From Nocardia mexicana NBRC 108244 (lineage in GTDB: Bacteria; Actinomycetota; Actinomycetes; Mycobacteriales; Mycobacteriaceae), in the NCBI RefSeq assembly GCF_001613165.1, contig NZ_BDBV01000024.1:124001-188000 (forward strand): 64,000 nucleotides of DNA, in the 5' to 3' direction. This document shows, in pieces, positions 8,124 through 17,522 of the stretch. The position numbers and the translations under genes were made by a program. Each line of letters starts with the position of its first letter. The stretch's first letter is position 1. The notes under the pieces were generated by a model that worked only from the letters and a program-made list of their open reading frames with translations, searched no databases and was not told where the DNA came from.

Positions 8124-9110
8124 TCACGAGGGCGCTCCGGCCGTCCGGAGAATGTCGGCGAGAGGCAGGCGCGGCGTCGGTGCGGGCTCCTCGCGGGCGG
8201 GGGCGGTGCCCACGCGAATCAGTACCTGCGGCACCATCTTTCGGCCGGTGAGCTGGCTGACGACGGCCCGGGCGCGGGGCACCTCGGTGAGATGTGTGAG
8301 CGGGCAGGTGGCGTATCCGGCAAGCGTGCATTCCAGCAGCACCCGCGATACGACCTCGCCGCACCGCAGCCAGTCCTCGGACGTGTCGCCATCGGTGGAC
8401 AGCACGAGGATCGTGGACCGGTCGGCAGCCGGCCGAGGTCGGCGCGGCGCGGCGGTGCCGAGGGGCATCGTGCGGCCGATGCCGACCTGTTCCCGTTCCT
8501 CCCGCGTGATCAGCGCTTCGCGGGGAACCCCGGTGGATCCGACGACATGCCCTGTCCACCACTGCAATTCGGCGTGATAGCTGGAATCGTAGCGACGCAG
8601 TGCCGCGCTGAGCTCGGAGGCCCGGGCCAGGGCGGGCCGGGCGTCGTCGCCGAGCACGTCCAGCGCGGCGTCGGCCGGATCGAAGGTGGTGCGCAGCACG
8701 GTCTCGAATTCGTCCCAGCCTTCCGGTGCGGCGAAGGGAAGCCGGTCGGTGTAGCGGCGAACGATGGCGTCGGCGCGGTCGCGGTCGCCGCCGGTGACGA
8801 TGCTGGCGCGCCCGAATCGAACCGTGGCCAGATGGTCGCGCCGGTTCGGATCCGGGAAGCGCCTGATGAAGGTGCGCCAACCGCTCGCGGCGAGGGCGGC
8901 GTGCAGATGGTCGAGTGCGATACCGCAGCTGACGATCATTTCCCGGCCGGAGGTGTCGGTGGCCGGGAGCATGCGCTCGCGTACCGAGAACAGCTGTAGC
9001 GAGTCGCCGTCGAATACCCATCGCCACGGCTGGCTGTTGTGCAGCGACGGAGCACGCCCGGCGAGCAGGACGGCCTTCTCGACGATGTTCCCGGTGGGCA
9101 CGGTGTTCAT
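8124..9110 (-). CDS. Acg-type nitroreductase (Rv2032/Rv3131 family)
   Basis: 328 residues of the Acg family of FMN-associated nitroreductase-fold proteins. Key segments are RAPSLHNSQPWRWVF at residues ~19-33, then SCGIALDHLHAALAASGW and near the end LLECTLAGYATCPLTHLTEVP and PQVLIRVG. In M. tuberculosis Acg (Rv2032), Rv3127 and Rv3131 are strongly induced by DosR; structural work on Acg indicates flavin binding but a closed active site, so catalysis is doubtful. ATG at 9110 is chosen because the protein then starts close to the family start; GTG 9119 is an alternative. It is divergent from the OtsB1-like gene, with a strong DosR-like box between them. A second copy is at 17523. Confidence 0.92.
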   Translation of the reverse strand: MNTVPTGNIVEKAVLLAGRAPSLHNSQPWRWVFDGDSLQLFSVRERMLPATDTSGREMIVSCGIALDHLHAALAASGWRTFIRRFPDPNRRDHLATVRFGRASIVTGGDRDRADAIVRRYTDRLPFAAPEGWDEFETVLRTTFDPADAALDVLGDDARPALARASELSAALRRYDSSYHAELQWWTGHVVGSTGVPREALITREEREQVGIGRTMPLGTAAPRRPRPAADRSTILVLSTDGDTSEDWLRCGEVVSRVLLECTLAGYATCPLTHLTEVPRARAVVSQLTGRKMVPQVLIRVGTAPAREEPAPTPRLPLADILRTAGAPS

Positions 9111-9223
9111 GCCGTTCACGCTACGAGCGGCGCGCGCAGAGGGGAGGTGTCGTTGGTCCCGTTCGGCACTGCCGGTCGGCACCTGTCGAACGGCCGCGGC
9201 GGCGCTCCGACCGGCGCTTGGCG

Positions 9224-9235
9224 GGACTTGCGGCC
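9224..9235. promoter_or_regulatory. Strong candidate DosR box between Acg-type and OtsB1-like genes
   Basis: GGACTTGCGGCC, within GGGACTTGCGGCCC (9223-9236), is an excellent match to the DosR consensus. It lies 39 bases before the chosen GTG of the OtsB1-like gene and 114 bases before the Acg-type gene on the other strand. Confidence 0.75.
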
Positions 9236-9273
9236 CTTGTCCGCGGCGGTGGGCCGGGTTCAGGCTGGTTGTT

Positions 9274-12200
9274 GTGATACCGACGCATCCGGCAGGCCCG
9301 TTGATCGACACTCGCCGCCACGATGCGGTGATCTTCGACCTGGACGGGGTGGTGACCGACAGCGCGTCGATCCACGCCGCCGCCTGGACCGAGCTGTTCG
9401 ACGCCTTCCTGGCCCAGCGCGCGCCGAGCGCGGCCGAAGACCACTCGCCGTTCACCGCCGCCGACTACCAGCGGTTCGTCGACGGCAAACCGCGATACGA
9501 CGGGGTCGCGGATTTCCTTGCCTCGCGGGCGATCTCGCTACCACACGGAGAGCCGACGGATGCCCCGGGCACGCTGACCGTGTGCGGTCTGGGCAACCGG
9601 AAGGACGAGCTGTTTCTCGCGCATATCGCCCGGACGGGCGTGCCCGTGTTCGCCTCCACCGTCGCACTGGTGCGGCAACTGCGCGCCGCCGGTCTCGGTG
9701 TCGCGATCTTCTCGGCGAGCCGCCACTGCGCCGAGGTGCTGACAGCGGCCGGGGCCGCCGACCTGTTCCCGGTGCGTGTCGACGGGATCGTCGCGGACGA
9801 ATTGGGGCTGCCCGGCAAACCGGACCCGGCGATGCTGGCGGAGGCGGCACGGCGGCTCGGCGCCGATCCGGAACGGACCGTGGTGGTCGAGGACGCCGAG
9901 GCGGGGGTCGCCGCCGGACACCGGGGCGGATTCGGACTGGTGATCGGTGTCGATCGCGTCGGTCACGGCCGGCGGCTCCGTGCGGGTGGCGCGGATGTGG
10001 TGGTCGGTGATCTCGCCGACGTGGCTGTGCTCGCCGGATTCCGGCGCATGTCGGAAGTGCCGGACGCGCTGACATCCTGGCTCGCCGTCGAGGACCGGCT
10101 CGAATCCGAGAAGACCGCTGTACTCCTGGATTTCGACGGGACACTGGTCGACATCGTGGCCGATCCGAGCGCGGCGGTACCGGCGGGCGGCGTCGGTGCG
10201 ATCCTGGCCCGCCTCGCCGAGCAGTGCCCGGTCGCCATCCTGAGCGGCCGTGATCTCGACGATGTGCGCACCCGGGTGGGTGTTCCGGGACTCTGGTACG
10301 CGGGCAGCCACGGCTTCGAACTCGTGGCCCCCGACGGCAGCCGTCATACCCATGACGCCGGGCCCAGCGCGGAGCAGGCATTGGCCCGTGCCGCAACGGA
10401 ACTCGACGGACGGCTACGAGCCGTCCCGGGCGTGCTGGTGGAGCACAAGCGGTTCGCCGTCGCCGTGCACCACCGCAACGTGCTCGCCGAGGCGGTGCCG
10501 GGAGTGGTGAGCGCCGTGCACGACATCGCACGGCAGGAAGGGCTGCGCGTGACGACCGGGCGCAAGGTCACCGAGTTGCGACCGGATGTGGAGTGGGACA
10601 AAGGCCGTGCCGTGCAATGGATCATGGAACGCCTCGGCGACCCGGCCGTGCCGATATACGTGGGCGACGACCTGACCGACGAGGACGCCTTCGATGCCGT
10701 CGCCGCCGCGGGACTGGCGATCGTGGTGCGGCACAACGAGAACGGCGATCGCCGCACCGCCGCACACTTCGCGGTCGACGGCCCGGTCCGCGTGCACGAG
10801 CTCCTGAGCCGGTTGGCGGATCGGCTGTCGTGCGAATGCGGCTCGATACCCTGGCTCGTCACCTACGACGGCTACGACCCGGCCGCGGAGAAGAAGCGTG
10901 AGGCCCTGTGCACCGTCGGCAACGGCTACCTGGCCACGCGCGGCGCCGCCCCCGAATCGCGAGCCGGTGCGCGGCACTATCCGGGCACCTACCTCGCGGG
11001 CGTTTACAACCGGCTGACCGATGCGGTCGCCGGGCGGACCATCGACAACGAGAGCCTGGTGAACGTGCCGAACTGGCTGCCGGTGACATGGCGTCTCGCC
11101 GACGGCGACTGGTTCGACCTCGATGCCGCCGAGCTGCTGGACTATCGGCAGCAGCTCGATCTCCGCCGGGCGGTACTCAGCCGGACGCTGCGATACCGCG
11201 ACGCGGCCGGTCGGCTCACCTCGATCACGCAGGACCGGTTCGCCGCGATGCACGAGCCACATGCCTGCGCGCTGCGGACGACGATCGTGGCCGAGAACTG
11301 GTCGGGTCGGCTGACGGTCCGGTCCACGATCGACGCGGCCGTACGGAACTCGCTTGTCGACCGCTATCGCGGCCTGTCCGACCACCACCTGACGCCGATT
11401 ACGGCCAGGCCGGTCGGATCCGACGCGGTGGTGGTCCTGGTACAGACCAGCCGATCACGGATTCCGATCGCCACCGCCGCGCGCACCGTCGTCCGACAGG
11501 GCGGCGAGAAAGCCGTTGCGGCATCCGAACTCGTCGACAGCCAGGGATCGTTCGGGCACGACATCGACCTCGAGGTGACGGCGGGGGAGCCGGTCGAGGT
11601 GGAGAAGACCGCCGTGCTGTTCACCGGCCGTGACCATGCCGTATCAGCGCCCGACGAGTCGGCCGAGCGGCTGCTGGACGACCTCGGCGATTTCGAGGAG
11701 CTCCGCACCGCCCACACCCGTGCCTGGGACCGACTGTGGTCGCGGTTGTCCATCGATCTGCAGGGCAGCGATCACGCCCTGCGCGTGTTGCGGCTGCATC
11801 TGCTGCACCTGGTGCAGACCTTGTCGCCGCACACCAGCGACCTCGATGCGGGCGTCCCGGCGCGGGGGCTGCACGGCGAGGCGTACCGCGGCCACGTCTT
11901 CTGGGACGAGCTGTTCGTATTCCCCGTGCTCAATCTGCGTTTTCCCGAGCTGTCCCGGGCGCTGCTGCGCTACCGCCACCGCCGCCTGCCCGAGGCCCGC
12001 CGGGCCGCGCGGCGGATCGGGTGCGCAGGCGCGCTGTTCCCGTGGCAGTCGGGTGGCGACGGGCGCGAGGAGAGCCAGCAGCTGCACCTGAATCCCCGTT
12101 CGGGGCACTGGAATCCGGATCCGAGCGCTCGGGCCCGGCACGGCGGACTGGCGCTGGCCTACAACGTGTGGCAGTACTACCAGGCGACCCGCGACGGCGA

Positions 12201-13239
12201 GTTCCTCGCCGAATACGGAGCCGAACTCCTCGTGGAGATCGCCCGATTCTGTTCCGGCTCAGCCGAATACGATCCAGCCGACGACCGATATCACATCCGG
12301 GGTGTCATCGGCCCGGACGAATTCCATTCCGGCTATCCGGGCGCACCCTACGGCGGCGTCGACGACAACGCCTACACCAACATCATGGCGGCGTGGACCC
12401 TGCGGCACGCCGTGGCGGGCCTGCAGGTCCTCGCGCCGCGAGTTCGGGCCGAACTGCTGGACACGCTGGGTGTCGCGCCGTCGGAGACGACGCGCTGGGC
12501 GGAGATCGCCGACCGCATCTTCGTACCGTTCCACGACGGCGTCCTCAGCCAGTTCGCCCGCTATGACGAACTGGCGGAACTGGATTGGGCGCACTACCGC
12601 GGCCGCTACGGCGATATCCAGCGGCTGGACCGGATCCTCGAGGCCGAGGGCGACGATGTCAACCGCTACCGGGTCGCCAAACAGGCCGACGTCCTCATGC
12701 TGTTCTATCTGCTGTCGGTAGACGAACTGCGAGAACTACTGGGGCGGGCCGGATATGAGCTGCCGGGTGACATGGTCCAGCGCACCGTGGATTACTATCT
12801 CGCCCGAACGTCACACGGCTCCACACTCAGTGCCGTCGTGCACGCCTGGGTGCTGGCCCGCGCGAATCGCGATCGGGCCCTGGAGTTCTTCGGCAACGTG
12901 CTGGAATCCGATATCGCCGACATTCAGGGCGGCACCACGGCCGAGGGGATCCATCTCGGGGCGATGGCGGGCAGCATCGACCTGGTGCAGCGCTGCTTCA
13001 CCGGGCTGGAGATCCGCGGCGACCGGCTGATATTCGCGCCCCGCTGGCCGAAGACACTGGGAACACTGGTGTTCCCGATCATCTACCGCAGTCATCGCCT
13101 GACCGTGCGAATCGATACGACCGCCGTCGAGGTCAGCTCGGACGCCGACGGCGCGCTACCGATCGAGATCGAATGCCGGGGTGGCATCGCCCGGCTCGCC
13201 ACGGGCCACACGGTATGGCTACCGGTCGATCCGGAGTGA
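9274..13239 (+). CDS. otsB1: OtsB1-like triple fusion: HAD phosphoglucomutase-like, trehalose-6-P phosphatase, GH65 phosphorylase-like
   Basis: 1321 residues, matching M. tuberculosis OtsB1/Rv2006 (1327). Domain 1 (about 10-255) is a beta-phosphoglucomutase-like HAD: FDLDGVVTD, the GLGNRKDELF cap segment, SASRHC, GKPDPAML and VVVEDAEAGV. Domain 2 (about 265-520) is a trehalose-phosphatase HAD: LLDFDGTLVDIV, ILSGRDLDDV and YVGDDLTDEDAF. Domain 3 (about 530-1310) is GH65: the proposed catalytic acid is Glu in GPDEFH, and HGSTLS matches the phosphate-binding loop of GH65 phosphorylases. Together they could turn trehalose-6-P into glucose, beta-glucose-1-P and glucose-6-P. GTG 9274 is the best start near a DosR-like box; TTG 9301 is possible. 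The longer frame upstream is antisense to the Acg gene and spurious. Confidence 0.9.
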   Translation: MIPTHPAGPLIDTRRHDAVIFDLDGVVTDSASIHAAAWTELFDAFLAQRAPSAAEDHSPFTAADYQRFVDGKPRYDGVADFLASRAISLPHGEPTDAPGTLTVCGLGNRKDELFLAHIARTGVPVFASTVALVRQLRAAGLGVAIFSASRHCAEVLTAAGAADLFPVRVDGIVADELGLPGKPDPAMLAEAARRLGADPERTVVVEDAEAGVAAGHRGGFGLVIGVDRVGHGRRLRAGGADVVVGDLADVAVLAGFRRMSEVPDALTSWLAVEDRLESEKTAVLLDFDGTLVDIVADPSAAVPAGGVGAILARLAEQCPVAILSGRDLDDVRTRVGVPGLWYAGSHGFELVAPDGSRHTHDAGPSAEQALARAATELDGRLRAVPGVLVEHKRFAVAVHHRNVLAEAVPGVVSAVHDIARQEGLRVTTGRKVTELRPDVEWDKGRAVQWIMERLGDPAVPIYVGDDLTDEDAFDAVAAAGLAIVVRHNENGDRRTAAHFAVDGPVRVHELLSRLADRLSCECGSIPWLVTYDGYDPAAEKKREALCTVGNGYLATRGAAPESRAGARHYPGTYLAGVYNRLTDAVAGRTIDNESLVNVPNWLPVTWRLADGDWFDLDAAELLDYRQQLDLRRAVLSRTLRYRDAAGRLTSITQDRFAAMHEPHACALRTTIVAENWSGRLTVRSTIDAAVRNSLVDRYRGLSDHHLTPITARPVGSDAVVVLVQTSRSRIPIATAARTVVRQGGEKAVAASELVDSQGSFGHDIDLEVTAGEPVEVEKTAVLFTGRDHAVSAPDESAERLLDDLGDFEELRTAHTRAWDRLWSRLSIDLQGSDHALRVLRLHLLHLVQTLSPHTSDLDAGVPARGLHGEAYRGHVFWDELFVFPVLNLRFPELSRALLRYRHRRLPEARRAARRIGCAGALFPWQSGGDGREESQQLHLNPRSGHWNPDPSARARHGGLALAYNVWQYYQATRDGEFLAEYGAELLVEIARFCSGSAEYDPADDRYHIRGVIGPDEFHSGYPGAPYGGVDDNAYTNIMAAWTLRHAVAGLQVLAPRVRAELLDTLGVAPSETTRWAEIADRIFVPFHDGVLSQFARYDELAELDWAHYRGRYGDIQRLDRILEAEGDDVNRYRVAKQADVLMLFYLLSVDELRELLGRAGYELPGDMVQRTVDYYLARTSHGSTLSAVVHAWVLARANRDRALEFFGNVLESDIADIQGGTTAEGIHLGAMAGSIDLVQRCFTGLEIRGDRLIFAPRWPKTLGTLVFPIIYRSHRLTVRIDTTAVEVSSDADGALPIEIECRGGIARLATGHTVWLPVDPE

Positions 13240-13251
13240 CGAAGAACCGAA

Positions 13252-13920
13252 TCACCTCGCCGTGCGCTCGGGGTTCATCGATGGAGCTTCGACCGAGCTG
13301 CGTGCGGCTCGTTTCTCGAGTCCGCGCAACATCTTTCGTTCCATCACCAGGCTGCCGGGTTCGAGCAGGAACAGGTTGAACAGCCGAGCCATCCATGATG
13401 CGCCTGGAGTGGCGATGCGGTTGCGGCTGACCAGTCGCGTGCCACCCGGGAAGGGGTACAGGCCGAACGACCAGACCCAGTTGTGATCGTCCGATCGGAA
13501 CACCAGGGCGCGTTCGGGGTCGACGTGCACCACCTGCATGCGAGGCCCGCTCGCGCCGAGCGCGAAACCGTCGCCGACGGCAATGTGCTGGAACTGCGGC
13601 AGGATCGTATCGGCGCTGTGCATGTCCAGGCCCAGCAGACGGTCGATCCAGTCGTAGCTGTAGGCGCCGCCGCGTCCCGGGCCGAACTGGACCAGCCACG
13701 GCCAGATCGCCTCCGGGCCCGCCGCAACCGTGATCGCCCGGGTGGCCAGGATGTCGGTATCGGGCAGCAGGTCGTCGCCGGGCATCACTCGCGCTATTTC
13801 CTCCCCGGTTGCGCCCCAGGTGAGGCATCGGGTGCGGGCGAAGAGCCGATATCCGAAGGCGAGTCCGGCCAGGAAGGTCGCGCCGCCGATCGCGCCGGAA
13901 GTCAGCCTGCCGGTAGTCAT
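13252..13920 (-). CDS. SRPBCC-family protein with N-terminal membrane anchor
   Basis: 222 residues. A hydrophobic N-terminal segment, IGGATFLAGLAFGYRLFA, looks like a single membrane helix. The rest resembles a START/SRPBCC ligand-binding fold: RAITVAAGPEAIWPWLVQFG and GAYSYDWIDRLLGLDMHSAD, then LVSRNRIATPG and a C-terminal helix. Mycobacteria carry similar proteins annotated only as hypothetical. Its ATG overlaps the stop of the phosphoketolase gene by the ATGA arrangement, so translation is probably coupled. The likely operon is USP, phosphoketolase, SRPBCC. The ligand is unknown. Confidence 0.82.
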   Translation of the reverse strand: MTTGRLTSGAIGGATFLAGLAFGYRLFARTRCLTWGATGEEIARVMPGDDLLPDTDILATRAITVAAGPEAIWPWLVQFGPGRGGAYSYDWIDRLLGLDMHSADTILPQFQHIAVGDGFALGASGPRMQVVHVDPERALVFRSDDHNWVWSFGLYPFPGGTRLVSRNRIATPGASWMARLFNLFLLEPGSLVMERKMLRGLEKRAARSSVEAPSMNPERTAR

Positions 13921-16298
13921 GCGAGGGCCCGTCCCGTCCAGGTCCAGTCGGTGATCTCCGGTGGGTCCTCGCCGAACCGGCAGGCGTGGTCGTGGGCCTG
14001 ATCGAGCAGTCCGAGCAGGTGTTCGCGCAGATGGCCCATGCGATTGTCCAGTCGCGGCACCTGCTCGAGGGCGGCGAGGGCGAGGTGGTAGCGGTCGATG
14101 CCGTTGAGGGCGCACATCTGAAACGGCGTGGTGGTGGTCCCGCGGTCGTGGAATCCGCGGACGTGCAGGCGGTCGTGGCCGGGCCTGCGGTAGGTGAGCT
14201 GATGGATGAGCCAGGGGTAGCCGTGGAAGGCGAAGATCACCGGACCGAACGGGGTGAAGATGTCGGTGTAGGTGTCATCGGAGATGCCGTGCGGGTGCCG
14301 GTCGGCGGGAAACAGGCGAGCCAGATCGACGACGTTGACGACGCGAACGGCCAAGTCGGGCACCAACGTCCGCAACAGTTCCGCTGCTGCCACGGTCTCC
14401 TGGGTGGGCACGTCACCCGCGCACGCGAGCACCACGTCGGTATTGCCGCCGACATCCGAACTGGCCCAGGACCATACGCCCAATCCCTGCGCGCAGTGCC
14501 GTCTCGCCTCCGCTTCGCGAAGATACTGCAGTGCCGGTTGTTTTCCTGCCACAACGACATTCACGTGGCCGCGGCTGCGCAGGCAGTGATCGAACACCTG
14601 GAGCAGGCAGTTGGCGTCCGGCGGGAGATAGACGCGCGCCACCTCCGGGCGCTTGCTGAGCACGTGGTCGATGAAACCCGGATCCTGATGTGAGGCACCG
14701 TTGTGATCCTGCCGCCACACGTGCGACGTGATCAGGTAGTTCAGGCTGGGAACCGGTTCGCGCCACCGATAGTCGGCGGCCATGTGCAGCCACTTGGCGT
14801 GCTGCACCACCATCGAGTCCACGACGTGCGCGAATGCCTCGTAGGTGGAGAAGACGCCGTGGCGGCCGGTGAGGGTGTAGCCCTCGAGCCAGCCTTGGCA
14901 CAGATGCTCCGACAACACCTCGAAGACCCGGCCGTCCGGCGCCAAACGGTCATCGCCCGGTAGCCGGGCGGCGTGCCAGCGGCGGCCGGTCACCTCCAGT
15001 ACCGCGTCCAGCCTGTTGGAAGTGTGCTCGTCGGGTGAAAAGAACAGCAGGTCACGGGGATTGGCACGCAACGCGTCCCGCAGGTAGGCACCCAGCACCC
15101 GGGTCGCCTCCGCCGTGAACTCGGCCGGGCGGGGTACCGGCAGGGCGTGCTCGGCGGTCGCGGGCAAGCGCAGATCGACCTGGGCACGTCCGTGCGCCAC
15201 GGGATTCGCGCTCATGCGCAGGTCGTCCGGGGGAGCGGACAACCGGATGCGTGATACCGGCGCACCGCCCGGTTCGAACAGCTCGTCCGGCCGGTACGAC
15301 CGCATCCAGCGTTCCAGCAGCGCAAGATGTTCCGGATTCTCACGGACGGCGGGCAGCGGCACCTGATGGGCGCGGTGCGTACCTTCCACCGGCACCCCGT
15401 CGACGCTCGGCGGGCCGGTCCAGCCCTTCGGGGTGGACAGCACGATCATCGGCAGCCGCGCGTTGCCGGGCCCGGTGCGTCTGCGGGCATCGTCGCGGAT
15501 TTCGGCGATACGGTCGAAGACCTCGTCGAGGACCTGGCAGTAGCGCTCGTGCACCTCCATGGGCTCGCTGCCCCGGACATACCGCGGCTCCCAGCCGTGC
15601 CCGATCAACAGCGAATCGAGGTCTTCACTCGGAATCCGGGCCAGGAGAGCGGGATTGGCGATTTTGTAGCCGTTGAGATGCAGGATCGGCAGGACGGTTC
15701 CGTCGGTGACCGGATCGAGAAAGGCGGGTGCGTGCCAGCTGGTGGCCAGGGCACCGGTCTCGGCCTCGCCGTCACCGATCATGCACGCCACCACCAGATC
15801 CGGATTGTCCAGCGCGGCGCCGGTCGCGTGCGCCAGCGAGTATCCGAGCTCGCCGCCCTCGTGGATCGAGCCGGGCAGGTGGGGTGATGCGTGGCTGGGC
15901 ACCCCGCCGGGAAAGGAGAACTGCCGGAACAGTTCTCGCATGCCCGCGAGATCCTGTGCGACCGCGGGGTGGCGTTCACTGTAGGTCCCCTCGAGCCACG
16001 CCGCGGCGTTGAGTCCCGCCGCGCCGTGCCCGGGACCGCAGACGAACAACGCCGACCGGCGCGTGCGGGTAATCGCCCGGTTGAGGTGAGCGTAGGTGAG
16101 TGTGATGCCCGGGACGCTGCCCCAGTGGCCGACCAGTCGCGGCTTGATATGGTGCGGCGCAAGGGGTTCGGACAGTATCGGGTTGTCCAGCAGGTAGATC
16201 TGCCCGACCGAGAGGTAGTTCGCCGCTCGCCACCACGCATCCAGATCGGCGATTGCGGCCGGGTTCTCGATTCCTGTCCGAGGCAGTACGTCCGTCAT
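13917..16298 (-). CDS. xfp: Phosphoketolase (xylulose-5-P / fructose-6-P)
   Basis: 793 residues, a normal length for phosphoketolase (~790-830). Landmarks are YLSVGQIYLLDNPILSEPL and KPRLVGHWGSVPGI, the FVCGPGHGAAGLNAAAWLEG loop, EGGELGYSLAHATGAALDNP, the thiamine-diphosphate motif GDGEAETGALATSWHAPAFLD and LHLNGYKI, and DHNGASHQDPGFIDHV in the C-terminal half. The enzyme splits xylulose-5-P or fructose-6-P with phosphate into acetyl-P plus an aldose phosphate, giving ATP via acetate kinase without oxygen. ATG 16298 begins 11 bases after the USP gene. Its place inside the dormancy island suggests a hypoxic carbon route. Confidence 0.96.
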   Translation of the reverse strand: MTDVLPRTGIENPAAIADLDAWWRAANYLSVGQIYLLDNPILSEPLAPHHIKPRLVGHWGSVPGITLTYAHLNRAITRTRRSALFVCGPGHGAAGLNAAAWLEGTYSERHPAVAQDLAGMRELFRQFSFPGGVPSHASPHLPGSIHEGGELGYSLAHATGAALDNPDLVVACMIGDGEAETGALATSWHAPAFLDPVTDGTVLPILHLNGYKIANPALLARIPSEDLDSLLIGHGWEPRYVRGSEPMEVHERYCQVLDEVFDRIAEIRDDARRRTGPGNARLPMIVLSTPKGWTGPPSVDGVPVEGTHRAHQVPLPAVRENPEHLALLERWMRSYRPDELFEPGGAPVSRIRLSAPPDDLRMSANPVAHGRAQVDLRLPATAEHALPVPRPAEFTAEATRVLGAYLRDALRANPRDLLFFSPDEHTSNRLDAVLEVTGRRWHAARLPGDDRLAPDGRVFEVLSEHLCQGWLEGYTLTGRHGVFSTYEAFAHVVDSMVVQHAKWLHMAADYRWREPVPSLNYLITSHVWRQDHNGASHQDPGFIDHVLSKRPEVARVYLPPDANCLLQVFDHCLRSRGHVNVVVAGKQPALQYLREAEARRHCAQGLGVWSWASSDVGGNTDVVLACAGDVPTQETVAAAELLRTLVPDLAVRVVNVVDLARLFPADRHPHGISDDTYTDIFTPFGPVIFAFHGYPWLIHQLTYRRPGHDRLHVRGFHDRGTTTTPFQMCALNGIDRYHLALAALEQVPRLDNRMGHLREHLLGLLDQAHDHACRFGEDPPEITDWTWTGRALA

Positions 16299-16309
16299 CT
16301 CGTGACTCC

Positions 16310-17236
16310 CTACTTCGCCGGGTGGACGACCATGACGGGGCAGTGCGCATGCTGGACCAGCGCGTTCGACGTGGATCCGAGTAGCAGGCTGCGAAAACCA
16401 CCGCGGCCGCGACTGCCCACGACGATCAGTTGCGCCGACTTCGACCAGCGGAGCAGTTCGGCCGCGGGTGCGGCCAGGCATACTTCGCGCCGAACCTCGA
16501 CGTCGGGATACTTGTCCTGCCAACCGGCCAGCCGCTCCGCGAGTGCCAGCCGCTCGTCGGTCTCGATCTCGTTGACCGGGAACAACAGGTAGGGGTCTCC
16601 GGCGAACTGACCGATGGTGAGGTCGTTCCACGCATGCAGCGCCACCAGTTCGGCACCGCGCTGGGACGCCTCTTCGAAGGCCGCGGCGAGGGCGGACTCA
16701 CTGACAGGGCTGCCGTCGACGCCGACGACGACCGGGCCGTCGGCGCGTGCGCGGTGGTCGGCGTCCGGATCCGTCCGCACGACCACGATCGGCCCCTCGG
16801 CATGGCTGGTGACCGACAGCAGTATCGAACCCACATGGGCCAGCAGGCTGTTGGTGCCGGAGGCGCCGAGCGCCACGAGGTATGCGGTGGCGCTGTATCG
16901 CATCAGGACCTCGGCCGGGCCGTCGTCGGATACCTCGGTCGTCACGCGGGCACCGGGGGCCGTCTCCAGCGCCCGGCGCTGCGCGCGTTCGACCAGCACC
17001 GCACCCTGTGCCCGGACACCGTCGAGGACCGGTGGCACCCACACGTCGTAGCGGCCGAACACGTCGCGCATGCCGTTGAGATCCAGTCCGTGCACGATCC
17101 GCAGCTCGCGGCCGCGCTCGAGGGCCACCTCGGCAGCCCAGGTCAGTGCCGAGTCCGCCGCCGCGGATCCGTCGACCCCGACCACGACGGGCGCGGACGC
17201 CAGATGGTGCGGATCGCTGCCGTACTCGTGGGTCAT
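16310..17236 (-). CDS. Tandem universal stress protein, first gene of the phosphoketolase operon
   Basis: 308 residues with two UspA domains: VVVGVDGSAAADSAL near residue 18 and VVVGVDGSPVSESALAAAFEEA near 165; only the second carries the full GSRGRGG plus LLGSTSNAL ATP-binding loop. ATG 17236 is supported by AAAGGA seven bases upstream. It closely resembles the USP at 431-1357. The 11-base gap to the phosphoketolase gene marks an operon. Tandem DosR-like boxes centred at 17321 and 17344 lie upstream, in the region shared with the divergent Acg-type gene. Confidence 0.95.
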   Translation of the reverse strand: MTHEYGSDPHHLASAPVVVGVDGSAAADSALTWAAEVALERGRELRIVHGLDLNGMRDVFGRYDVWVPPVLDGVRAQGAVLVERAQRRALETAPGARVTTEVSDDGPAEVLMRYSATAYLVALGASGTNSLLAHVGSILLSVTSHAEGPIVVVRTDPDADHRARADGPVVVGVDGSPVSESALAAAFEEASQRGAELVALHAWNDLTIGQFAGDPYLLFPVNEIETDERLALAERLAGWQDKYPDVEVRREVCLAAPAAELLRWSKSAQLIVVGSRGRGGFRSLLLGSTSNALVQHAHCPVMVVHPAK

Positions 17237-17315
17237 CGCGGATTCCTTTCGCTGTCGCGGTCCGATGTCATCGGAGTCGGTTCCCACGCTAGGAATCCGC
17301 GGCGAACGGTGATGC

Positions 17316-17349
17316 GGCCGAAAGTCCCGCACACGAGGGACTCGAGCAC
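17316..17349 (-). promoter_or_regulatory. Tandem DosR-like boxes in the USP / Acg divergent promoter
   Basis: GGCCGAAAGTCC at 17316-17327 reads GGACTTTCGGCC on the minus strand, an ideal DosR core. A second, weaker core GGACTCGAGCAC lies at 17338-17349, centred 22 bp away. The pair is 80-113 bases before the USP start on the minus strand. Confidence 0.7.
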
Positions 17350-17399
17350 CCACCCGCGTACCCGGCTCGTTGATCGTTGTCAGACGGCCCGCCGGTCGG

Positions 17400-17411
17400 T
17401 GACCTTCGGCC
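17400..17411 (+). promoter_or_regulatory. Candidate DosR-like box before the Acg-type gene
   Basis: TGACCTTCGGCC differs from the ideal core at one position and resembles the site at 4637. It is 112 bases before the ATG of the Acg-type nitroreductase, facing it. Confidence 0.5.
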
Positions 17412-17522
17412 GTCCCGGTGCGATGCGCCCGGCGCGAGGCTGAATCGGGTACGGGGTTCAACCCGGACGGTACCGCTGGCCGGGTGTCGGCCGCGGCCGT
17501 CGAATCCGGAAAGGAGCGGGAC

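Noticed and set aside
8764..9273. The upstream extension of the OtsB1-like frame
   Set aside because: It is antisense to the Acg-type gene and has no similarity to Rv2006, which starts just before the HAD motif.
8124..9273. Possible DosR core GGTCCCGTTCGGCAC near 9160
   Set aside because: It does not fit GGAC-N4-GNCC on either strand.
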